Shown here: in pieces, positions 1 to 6,551 of the stretch
Layout of the letters: each line of letters opens with the position of its first letter
Numbering within the stretch: position 1 is the first letter of the stretch
From: Prevotella sp.
GTDB lineage: Bacteria; Bacteroidota; Bacteroidia; Bacteroidales; Bacteroidaceae
Assembly (NCBI GenBank): GCA_017509155.1
Contig: JAFWQE010000162.1
Coordinates: 1-42,702 of the forward strand
DNA: 42,702 nucleotides
Direction of reading: 5' to 3'
Made by a program: the position numbers and the translations under genes
The notes under the pieces: generated by a model
Seen by the model: the letters and a program-made list of their open reading frames with translations, nothing else
Told to the model about the DNA's origin: nothing
Databases searched by the model: none

Positions 1-120
1 GGGCGGAAGGGGCGGCTAATGGTTGGGCGCGCTCGGCGGCGTAGGATACGCTTTCATAGCGAAACGGTGAAAGAAAGGCCAACAAGCAAATAGCCCAAGG
101 CAGTCGTTCGGCTAATGAAA

Positions 121-314
121 CGGCCTGAAAGGCCAACAAGCAAATAGCCCAGGGCAACGCCCTGGGTTATAGCCATGTGCAAATGTACGCCCTGAAAGGG
201 CAAAAGCATTGATGTTTTTTAATGCTTTTGCCCTTTCAGGGCGTCACTTCCCACGTGGAATCGTACCCAGGGCGCTGCCCTGGGCTGTTTGCTGTTGGCC
301 TTTCAGGCCGTACA
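121..314. repeat. nested palindromic repeat element (REP/MITE-like)
   Basis: The core is a perfect 24-bp inverted repeat (187-210 and 221-244) around a 10-base loop; each arm carries GCCCTGAAAGGGC. Outside it a second, imperfect pair of arms (about 121-169 and 269-314) matches in inverted orientation and contains CCCAGGGCRNYGCCCTGGG and GGCCTGAAAGGCC-type sub-palindromes. A partial direct copy of the outer arm lies at about 73-102. No reading frame here looks real. Small palindromic elements of this look are often spread by REP-associated transposases; that origin is inference. Confidence 0.75.
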
Positions 315-324
315 TTGGCCGATG

Positions 325-395
325 GAGAACGCGAATGGAGCGGAAGGGGAGAATGGAGCGGAAGGGGGGCATGGGGCGGAAGAGATGAATATGCG
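325..395. repeat. short G-rich degenerate tandem repeat
   Basis: Degenerate tandem copies of a roughly 17-bp unit built on GAATGGAGCGGAAGGGG follow the nested palindrome. A related GGGCGGAAGGGGCGG string opens the window at 1-15. The short reading frames crossing it are low-complexity and have no Bacteroidota-like start region, so I treat the stretch as non-coding. Confidence 0.55.
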
Positions 396-473
396 GAAGG
401 GGCGAGAGGGTTGGGAAAGACGGGAGAGCGGGAGGAAAATAAACGGGGGTGCTAATTTCTTTGACGGGAATGG

Positions 474-504
474 TTGGCAGAAAGAAATAAAAACAGTAAC
501 TTTG
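474..504 (+). promoter_or_regulatory. promoter candidate upstream of rnhB
   Basis: TTG at 474-476, a 20-base spacer and TAACTTTG at 497-504 fit the Bacteroidota consensus TTTG-N19/20-TAnnTTTG. No gene follows until rnhB at 842. Either rnhB has a leader of about 330 bases made mostly of repeats, or this drives a short untranslated transcript. Confidence 0.5.
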
Positions 505-514
505 CGGCGCTGAA

Positions 515-720
515 GCGCCTAAATGATAAATGATAAATGACAAATGATAAAGCTGAAGCGGCGCTGAAGCGCCTAATGAATAAATAATAATGAATAAATA
601 ATAAAGCGAGGCGGAGCTTGGCGGCGCGGTGCGCCTAAATGATAAATGATAAATGACAAATGATAAAGCTGAAGCGGCGATTGGCGGTGCAGAAGCGCCT
701 AATGAATAAATAATAAAGCA
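515..720. repeat. 49-bp direct repeat within a ~116-bp duplication
   Basis: Positions 515-563 and 631-679 are identical over 49 bases, offset 116 bp; each holds several TGATAAA/TGACAAA steps bounded by GAAGCGGCG and GCGCCT. A second part, GCGCCTAATGAATAAATAATAA, is also repeated after each copy (from about 579 and 695). The arrangement is a tandem duplication of a composite unit in the leader region of rnhB. The stretch from 721 to 841 holds nothing else clear except a repeat half-arm at 775-792. Confidence 0.8.
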
Positions 721-841
721 AGGGGGGGCGGAAATGAGAGAGAGTGAAGAACTGGGGGAAAGATGAATCTTTAATTCTGTAATTCGTGATAAAAAAGAAA
801 TCGAACAAAGGTGATAAAAAGATAATCGTATAAAGAGAGAG

Positions 842-1513
842 ATGCTGAAGAGACACTATTATGAAGGGCTGACGGAGGCGGGGTGCGACGAGGCTGGTCG
901 CGGATGCCTGGCGGGCAGCGTGTATGCGGCGGCGGTGATACTGCCTCCGGACTACGAGAACAGTGAGCTGAACGACTCGAAACAGCTGACAGACCGCAAA
1001 CGACACATGCTGCGCACGGTGATAGAACGCGACGCGGTGGCATGGGCCGTGGGCGTCGTGACACCCGAGGAGATAGACCGCATCAACATCTTGCGGGCTT
1101 CGTTCCTGGCGATGCACCGCGCCCTGGACCAGCTGAGGGTGAAACCCGAGGCGGTCATCGTGGACGGCAACCGCTTCACACCGTACCGGCCACAGGGGGC
1201 CACCACTCCCCTGCCCCACACGTGCATCGTGAAGGGCGACGCGAAATACCTGTCGATAGCCGCGGCAAGCATCCTGGCCAAGACGTATCGCGACGACTAT
1301 ATGGACAGGCTGGCCGAGGAGTTTCCGCAATACGACTGGAAAAGCAACAAGGGCTATCCCACACGCAAGCACCGCGAGGCTATCAAGGCATACGGCACCA
1401 CGCCCTACCACCGCATGAGCTATAACCTGCTGGGCGACGGACAGCTGGACTTGTTTGCCGGAGAATGGAACAAGACGCCTAACGAGCAAAAAACCGAAAT
1501 AAAAGAACCATAA
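842..1513 (+). CDS. rnhB: ribonuclease HII
   Basis: Cleaves the RNA strand of RNA-DNA hybrids and removes single ribonucleotides misincorporated in DNA; cytoplasmic. The 223-residue length fits the family. The N-terminal DEAGRG motif gives D16 and E17; the other expected metal ligands are D108 in VDGN and D151 in the AKTYRDDYM helix. The C-terminal GYPT.KH..A...G..P.HR signature is present (about 171-191). The start ATG sits 7 bases after a purine-rich GAGAGAGA run. The next gene begins 2 bases after the stop, so the two are probably co-transcribed. The last ~15 residues are charged and poorly conserved in type. Identification is secure. Confidence 0.95.
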   Translation: MLKRHYYEGLTEAGCDEAGRGCLAGSVYAAAVILPPDYENSELNDSKQLTDRKRHMLRTVIERDAVAWAVGVVTPEEIDRINILRASFLAMHRALDQLRVKPEAVIVDGNRFTPYRPQGATTPLPHTCIVKGDAKYLSIAAASILAKTYRDDYMDRLAEEFPQYDWKSNKGYPTRKHREAIKAYGTTPYHRMSYNLLGDGQLDLFAGEWNKTPNEQKTEIKEP

Positions 1514-1515
1514 AC

Positions 1516-2160
1516 ATGAAAAAATTAATCTATTTTCTTTTTGCTGCAACGCTTTTCAGTTGCCACTCTCAGAACAAGGAACAGGAAGCTACCGTAAAGG
1601 AAGTTGATTCCTTTATGAACTTCAAATGCTGTCCGCCGACCATTTATCTGCAGCCATGCAACAATTTCACACAGGCAGAGGCTCGTGCCATTATCCCGAA
1701 TATGAGGAAAGAGCTTGTAAGGTTTACATACATAGACGACCTTGAAATCGTCGTCAAACCAAATATCAAGCTCCCAGATTCTTTATTAAACACCAACAAA
1801 ACACGGTATCGCGCCGACAAGATAGTAAAATACTTTTCCAAGGAGGCCAACGACCACAACGTGATTATCGCCCTCCTGCATCAGGACGTTTCCACTTCGC
1901 TTCACGGGAAAGCAGACTGGGGAGTACTTGGTCTGTCCCTTCAGCCCCTTCAGGACTGTGTGGTTTCCGACTATCGGCTGAAAAACAAGAAGAGAGACCT
2001 TTGGAAGGTCGTTGTGCACGAGTTTGTGCACACATACTTTATAGCCAAGCACTGTGCTCAGGATGATCCGAAATGCATCATGCAAGACGCGAAAGGACAC
2101 GCCGACTTTAGCAACAAGACCGCCTTATGTGACAGTTGCTCAAGAAAATACAGAATTTGA
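1516..2160 (+). CDS. archaemetzincin-like zinc metalloprotease lipoprotein
   Basis: A 214-residue lipoprotein: signal peptide with lipobox LFSC (C16). The C-terminal third carries a recognisable archaemetzincin-type zinc site: HEFVH (H168, E169, H172), then H179-C180, C187-x-M189 and C205-D-S-C208. Archaemetzincins have HExxHxxGxxHC, C-x-M and CxxC. Here the second and third histidines are separated by six residues instead of five, the metzincin glycine is absent, and the HC-to-C spacing is six rather than four. It may be a divergent active peptidase or one with altered zinc geometry. The substrate is unknown; the lipobox suggests membrane attachment facing the periplasm or surface. It follows rnhB with a 2-base gap. 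Confidence 0.75.
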   Translation: MKKLIYFLFAATLFSCHSQNKEQEATVKEVDSFMNFKCCPPTIYLQPCNNFTQAEARAIIPNMRKELVRFTYIDDLEIVVKPNIKLPDSLLNTNKTRYRADKIVKYFSKEANDHNVIIALLHQDVSTSLHGKADWGVLGLSLQPLQDCVVSDYRLKNKKRDLWKVVVHEFVHTYFIAKHCAQDDPKCIMQDAKGHADFSNKTALCDSCSRKYRI

Positions 2161-2270
2161 ACCCACCCCCGGCTCCTCCCCAAGGGAGTTAGGGGAAGGG
2201 CGGGAGTATTCTTATAGATCCGTACCTCGTTATTCCGGGATTTCGGGGTTTCGGGATTTCGGAGTTTATT
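2161..2270. repeat. CCCACCCC-type palindromic repeat and 8-9-bp TTCGGGAT tandem
   Basis: Directly after the lipoprotein stop, ACCCACCCCC … CTCCCC and GGGAGTTAGGGGAAGGG form one member of a GC-rich intergenic repeat family seen five times in this window. It is followed by near-tandem TTCGGGAT/TTCGGGGT units at about 2237-2266. No coding signal. Confidence 0.55.
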
Positions 2271-2303
2271 TTATTGGACCTCTAAAAAAGGAAATCTGAC
2301 ACT

Positions 2304-3206
2304 ATGCGCCACGACAAGCTTGAAAAGCAGCTGGACCTGATGCTGCTGCTCACGGAGAACCGCGGGAATAACGTGGATCAGATCTGCGGGCGGCTGGGGC
2401 TCTCGCGCCGAAACTTCTACTACTATCTGGAATTCTTCCGCGACTGCGGCTTCCACGTTGAGAAGCGGGCAGGCGGTGTGTACACCATTGGACGGGAGTC
2501 GCCGTTCTTCCGAAGACTGATAGACCGGGTGTCGCTCACGGAGGCGGAGGTGATCGTGATGCAGCGGCTGCTGGCGGGGGTGACGGAACGCAACGCGGTG
2601 GTGGAAGGGCTGAGGCAGAAGCTGAAGGGATACTACGACTTCAGCATCCTGGACGAGAGCCCGGCCAACGAAGGGGCGTCGCTGATGGTGGACCAGCTGC
2701 ACGAGGCCATCAAATACAAACGGATGGTGGTGCTCCACGGCTACTCGTCGCCCCACGGACAGAGCCACCGCGACCGACTGGTGGAGCCGTTCATGCTGAT
2801 GGATGGCAACCAGGACGTGCGCTGCTTTGAACCGGCATCGCAGATGAACAAGACGTTCAAGGTGGCACGCATCGGCAGCGTGGAGCTGCTGCAGGACGAA
2901 TGGCGCTTTGAGGCGCAACACCGGCAGATGCACACGGACATCTTCATGTTCAGCAGCGAGGAAACCCACACGGTGGAACTGCTCATGGGCCGCCTGTCGC
3001 ACGACCTGCTGGTGGAGGAAAGGCCACGCGCTGCAGGATACCTCTCGCCGCAGGACAACGACCACTGGACATTGCGGCTCCCCGTGTGCAACTATGCGGG
3101 CATAGGGCGCTTTGTGCTCGGGCTCATGGAAGACATCGAGGTGAAGGGCGACGAGGGCTTCCGCGAGTTCCTGAAACAGAGGATTGAGGCGATGAGACAA
3201 TGGTAG
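2304..3206 (+). CDS. HTH/WYL-domain transcriptional regulator
   Basis: A 300-residue cytoplasmic DNA-binding protein. Residues about 1-65 form a winged-helix domain (…QICGRLGLSRRNFYYYLEFFRDCGF… followed by a GGVYTIG wing). Residues about 135-210 look like a WYL ligand-sensing domain, with RLVEPFMLM and a degenerate QDVRCFEP where family members often have a W-Y-L core. The last ~60 residues (HDLLVEERP … F..G) match the usual WYL extension. WYL proteins regulate DNA-damage, phage-defence or metabolic genes in response to nucleic acid or small ligands; the target here cannot be read from the sequence. It is a single gene with its own strong terminator at 3254-3287. Confidence 0.85.
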   Translation: MRHDKLEKQLDLMLLLTENRGNNVDQICGRLGLSRRNFYYYLEFFRDCGFHVEKRAGGVYTIGRESPFFRRLIDRVSLTEAEVIVMQRLLAGVTERNAVVEGLRQKLKGYYDFSILDESPANEGASLMVDQLHEAIKYKRMVVLHGYSSPHGQSHRDRLVEPFMLMDGNQDVRCFEPASQMNKTFKVARIGSVELLQDEWRFEAQHRQMHTDIFMFSSEETHTVELLMGRLSHDLLVEERPRAAGYLSPQDNDHWTLRLPVCNYAGIGRFVLGLMEDIEVKGDEGFREFLKQRIEAMRQW

Positions 3207-3253
3207 TTTAGCCTACAAAAAGCACTATGCTCAACTTATAGTGATGAAAGTGT

Positions 3254-3291
3254 GAGGCGGAAGAGGTGCATGCACCTCTTCCGCCTCTTTT
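3254..3291 (+). terminator. rho-independent terminator of the WYL gene
   Basis: Perfect 17-bp inverted repeat (3254-3270 and 3271-3287, no separate loop, GCATGC at the centre) followed by TTTTAT, 47 bases after the WYL stop codon. Confidence 0.85.
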
Positions 3292-3310
3292 ATGCAACTT
3301 CCACCTCTCT

Positions 3311-3347
3311 GCAGAACCCCCTCCCTTGGGGAGGGGCAGGGGTGGGT
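3311..3347. repeat. CCCCTCCC/GGGAGGGG palindromic repeat
   Basis: CCCCCTCCC-TTGG-GGAGGGG followed by CAGGGGTGGGTT; another member of the dispersed GC-rich intergenic repeat, between the convergent WYL and M6 protease genes. Confidence 0.65.
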
Positions 3348-3349
3348 TC

Positions 3350-5470
3350 TTACTTCACAATCACCTTCTTGCCATCGACCACATAGACGCCGGCCTTGGT
3401 GGGCCTTGCGCTGAGCGTGCGGCCGTCGAGCATGTGCCACGTGCCGTCTTCGCGGTCGGCCTTCACCTCACTGATGGCCGAAGGTCCGGAGATGCGAACC
3501 ACCTTCACGTCGTCGAGGAAGAACTGGAAACGCGTGGTGGCAAAGTGCAGGCGGACGACGCCGTCAGACTCGAACTGAAGCTTGTACTCGCTCCACTGCT
3601 TGCGGTCCATCACGGGATAGGTTTCCTTGACAATCTCCTTGCCGTTCTCGTTGAGCACGCTCACCACCATCTGCTGCCAAGTGGTCATCCACGGAGCCGA
3701 CTTGAAGGTGAGTTCATAGACGCCTTCGGCCAGCATCTCGGGCGAAGTAATGGAGCCCTGGCTACTCTCAATGCCTATCTTGACGCATTGGTTGGCCCCG
3801 AACTTGTTCTTGCCAAGCCAGCCGCGATAGTCGCTGCGGAAGACACCCTTACCGGCGTTGCCGCTCCAGCGGTTGTCGTTGCCGCCAATGCCCTCGCACT
3901 TGTCAAAGGTCTCGCAGAACAGCAGGTCGTCTTCGCTGGTAATGACTTCTATGACTTCTCTCCCTGACACATAGGAGAAGCTGATGGTGCCGTCTTCTTC
4001 AAGCTTGATTCCATCTATGGCATCATGGAAGTCGGTGCTGCCTTCGTCGTCGGCGTTATACCAGAAAGCCTTCGGCATGCTCTCATCGCTCAGCGTATTG
4101 TTGCTGCCGTAGGGATAGGGATGACCATGTTCGTCCGACTTGTTGTTGTTGGCCATGAAGATGGTGCACCGCTGATGGTCATTGTATGCGGCGTATTCTC
4201 CCGTTGTGGTGTTCACAATGTTGTTGCTCCACAGATCGCTGTTGTAGTCCACATGGTGAATCAGCATGCCGCTGCCCGGGTTATACTTGTCCCAGCCATT
4301 CCTGTCGCGGTTCTCCAGTATGTAGTATTCGTCGTCCCAACTGGGGTTTCTAATCATGTAGGCCTCACCATGGGCGCTCTGCGGTTTCATGCCGGTGATG
4401 CTGACCGACTCGCTGCCCAGCTCCTCGAGTTCAATCCATCCGGCCACCCACTTCTCGTAGGCACTGTAGCCAGAGGGATGGAAACCGTCGTTGTTGTAGC
4501 ATCCGCCGTCCATCATGTCCCAGTTGCCCATGCCGTAGTTGCCGCCGTAGTCGATGTCATAGAGGTCGGGGAAGCCCAGGCAATGCGAGAACTCATGGCA
4601 GATGGTACCGATGCCGTTGATACCGCCGGAATAGCTCACCTCGTTGCCGCACGCATAGGTGTCGATGGCGCAGTCGTCAAGTATGAGCGTGGAACCATAG
4701 TCAGACGAGCTCAGCTCCCACTCATGAGGCCAGATGGTACTGGAGTTGCCGCCGTCGGCCTGTCCACGTCCGGCATAGAGAACGAACACCTGGTCCACCA
4801 CTCCGTCGCCGTCCCAGTCGTAGTCGTTGAAGTCTACGATGTCGTCAACCATCTGACAGGCCGTGGCCACCATCTCTCCTGGCCGGCGGTCGTAGCCACT
4901 ACGGCCACCGACATCCTGTCCATAGTACTGATAGGTGGTGTCCATCTGCACGGGGCCCACGACGTCGAACGTGAGGTCAAACAGACCATTGCTCTGGTCG
5001 TAGAAATAGTCATGCACCGAGCCGCTGAAACGGCCATCGTTGAAGCCTTCCTCATTGGCAATGCGGTCGTAGAGGACCTGGTCGTGGCCCTCGGCAAACT
5101 GTGAGTTGGTGTATTCAACGAGAATGATGATGCCTTTCTTCGTTCCCACGATAGGTGCATGCTCATGGCCTATCTGCGTATGAAGGGGAGCGCGGCGCGC
5201 ATGGCGCTGTGCGCGCTTCATGTGCATGGAGCGTGACGTGGCGCGCAGCTGATTCATGTCGGCCAGCGCATAGGTGCCGTCTTCCTGCTCCACAAAGCAG
5301 CGACCATCGACAGACTGCCAGAAGTGGGCAAACTCATCGCCTGAAAGCTGCGCCAACACGGCCGTGCCGTCTGTCAGCGTAAGGGCGCGCCACAATCCGC
5401 GCTTGGCGGGTGTAGCATTAGCGGTGATCACAAGGGTGAGCACTGCCATGATGATAAAGAATTTCTTCAC
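3350..5470 (-). CDS. secreted M6-family (immune inhibitor A-like) metalloprotease with C-terminal tail
   Basis: About 706 residues starting at a GTG (VKKFFIIMAVL… signal peptide). An upstream ATG in frame at 5548 is ruled out because it precedes the promoter -7 box. The catalytic zinc motif is HEFSHCLGFPD with H292, E293 and H296; upstream are the KGIIILVEYTN and DYDWDGDGVVDQVFVLYAG segments typical of M6 domains. A beta-sandwich domain follows (about 520-660), then a 45-residue tail ending KAGVYVVDGKKVIVK, resembling short Prevotella C-terminal tails that I would compare with type IX secretion signals. Likely exported or cell-surface peptidase acting on proteins. It is monocistronic, convergent with the WYL gene. 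Confidence 0.9.
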   Translation of the reverse strand: MKKFFIIMAVLTLVITANATPAKRGLWRALTLTDGTAVLAQLSGDEFAHFWQSVDGRCFVEQEDGTYALADMNQLRATSRSMHMKRAQRHARRAPLHTQIGHEHAPIVGTKKGIIILVEYTNSQFAEGHDQVLYDRIANEEGFNDGRFSGSVHDYFYDQSNGLFDLTFDVVGPVQMDTTYQYYGQDVGGRSGYDRRPGEMVATACQMVDDIVDFNDYDWDGDGVVDQVFVLYAGRGQADGGNSSTIWPHEWELSSSDYGSTLILDDCAIDTYACGNEVSYSGGINGIGTICHEFSHCLGFPDLYDIDYGGNYGMGNWDMMDGGCYNNDGFHPSGYSAYEKWVAGWIELEELGSESVSITGMKPQSAHGEAYMIRNPSWDDEYYILENRDRNGWDKYNPGSGMLIHHVDYNSDLWSNNIVNTTTGEYAAYNDHQRCTIFMANNNKSDEHGHPYPYGSNNTLSDESMPKAFWYNADDEGSTDFHDAIDGIKLEEDGTISFSYVSGREVIEVITSEDDLLFCETFDKCEGIGGNDNRWSGNAGKGVFRSDYRGWLGKNKFGANQCVKIGIESSQGSITSPEMLAEGVYELTFKSAPWMTTWQQMVVSVLNENGKEIVKETYPVMDRKQWSEYKLQFESDGVVRLHFATTRFQFFLDDVKVVRISGPSAISEVKADREDGTWHMLDGRTLSARPTKAGVYVVDGKKVIVK

Positions 5471-5500
5471 GTGTGTAGTCCTAAAAATGATTATTCTTTG

Positions 5501-5508
5501 CAAAGGTA
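5501..5508 (-). promoter_or_regulatory. -7 box of the M6 protease promoter
   Basis: On the minus strand TACCTTTG, matching TAnnTTTG; transcription would begin near 5495, about 25 bases before the GTG start. No TTTG at the usual -33 distance was seen. Confidence 0.65.
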
Positions 5509-5630
5509 AACATTTTTTCGATAACATGCTGCGCCACATTCCACCCATCTCATGTTTTTAACAAATATTTTTGTTTCGCATCATGACGACAATCTGTCCG
5601 TCTATCTTCATCGCCCCCAACCACCGCCTT

Positions 5631-5845
5631 GTAGGGGCGGATCGGCGTATCCGCCCGAAGATAAGTCTTTCGTATTATTCGTCAAATTCGTTGTCGGAAG
5701 AAAATAGATATCCGTTGAATCTGTGTCATCCGTGTTCGTTGGTTTTATGAACACCGATTGCACGGATTGAATGCGGATTTTTCTGTGTCTATAGGATAGG
5801 CGTTCCGCGTTGCAGTGGCGGGCGGATGCGCTGATCCGCCCCTAC
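5631..5845. repeat. 27-bp inverted repeat pair, each arm itself a hairpin
   Basis: 5631-5657 and 5819-5845 are inverted copies with 25 of 27 bases matching. Each arm contains GGGCGGAT…ATCCGCCC, so it can fold alone. They bracket the 70-bp dispersed repeat at 5701-5770. Part of the 1081-base gap 5471-6551, which contains only repeats. Confidence 0.75.
5701..5770 (+). repeat. 70-bp dispersed repeat, copy A
   Basis: 68 of 70 bases match the reverse complement of 29689-29758. It contains ATCCGTTGAATCTGTGTCAT and GATTGCACGGATTGA. The adjacent 20 bases at 5677-5696 also recur, at 29630-29649, but in a different order relative to the 70-bp block, so the two loci are rearranged mosaics of the same parts. 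Confidence 0.85.
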
Positions 5846-5928
5846 GATATCGCGGCTTTGAGATGGCGCCTTCCATTAGCGGAAACGGTGTTCTCAGACA
5901 AGAAAAGCAGCGGATTGGCGAAACGAAA

Positions 5929-6016
5929 TCAATGGAATTGTTGAACGAAATCAATGGAAACGTTCGACAAAATCAACGGAATCGTTGAACAAAATCAATG
6001 GATTTGTTTCTTGAAA
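5929..6016 (+). repeat. 22-bp x 4 repeat array, locus 1
   Basis: Four units start at 5929, 5951, 5973 and 5995, exactly 22 bp apart. Each begins TCAAYGG and the first three continue to a TTGA-like half-site, giving a dyad TCAAYG-N4-YRTTGA. The fourth is the variant GGATTTGTTTC followed by TTGAAA. GAAAC on the left and GTTTC on the right frame the array. It lies 459 bp upstream of the M6 protease. A short minus-strand frame across it is low-grade and unlikely to be a gene. Confidence 0.85.
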
Positions 6017-6263
6017 ACGGCAGATTGGATGGGGGAAAGCGGCAAAATGACGAGACAAAAGCGACAAATTAACTGATTGAGACGGCTGAAGACGCAAGAC
6101 GATTATGCATGGAGACGCACGCATGATGCTGTGTTTTCCTCGGCTTTCGGGGAGAGACGGGGGCAAGAGTTGAGTGGCTTATACGATTCAAGTTTCGGAA
6201 GTTCAGGAGTTCCGAAAGTTAAGTTAGTTGTTTAAAAGTTTATATTGGGGATTTATGGTTATC

Positions 6264-6431
6264 ACCCCACCCCTGCCCCTCCCCTAAAATGGGAGGGGAG
6301 TGGCTACCGCCGACACTAAGCGCAGCAGCTCCCCTCCCTTCTTAAGGGGTCTTATGGGAGGAGAGTGGCTACCGCCGAAACGATGCGCAGCAGCTCCCCT
6401 CCCATCATAGGGGAGGGGGCAGGGGTGGGGT
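6264..6431. repeat. 168-bp MITE-like element with GC-rich inverted ends
   Basis: The ends ACCCCACCCCTGCCCC (6264 on) and GGGGCAGGGGTGGGGT (to 6431) are inverted over about 22 bases with one indel. The interior holds two near-identical copies of a ~48-bp block (GGGAGGGGAGTGGCTACCGCC … CAGCAGCTCCCCTCCC) at about 6291-6342 and 6356-6403. No coding capacity. It lies downstream of the carboxylesterase gene. Confidence 0.75.
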
Positions 6432-6551
6432 ATCTACAAAGATCGGGAGCGAAAAATGGAAAACGCCTGAGCTCCTGAAGGTCAGCACGCCAGACGATTA
6501 CATGGGTATTCATGGATATTCGTGTAGCGCCGCAGGCACAAGAATGCGCCG

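Noticed and set aside
222-543. Small frames in the first 550 bases
   Set aside because: They fall in G-rich tandem and palindromic repeats, with no homology-like composition or signals.
5929-6016. 22-bp arrays as a CRISPR
   Set aside because: Units are contiguous without spacers, the copy number is fixed at four, and no cas gene is present.
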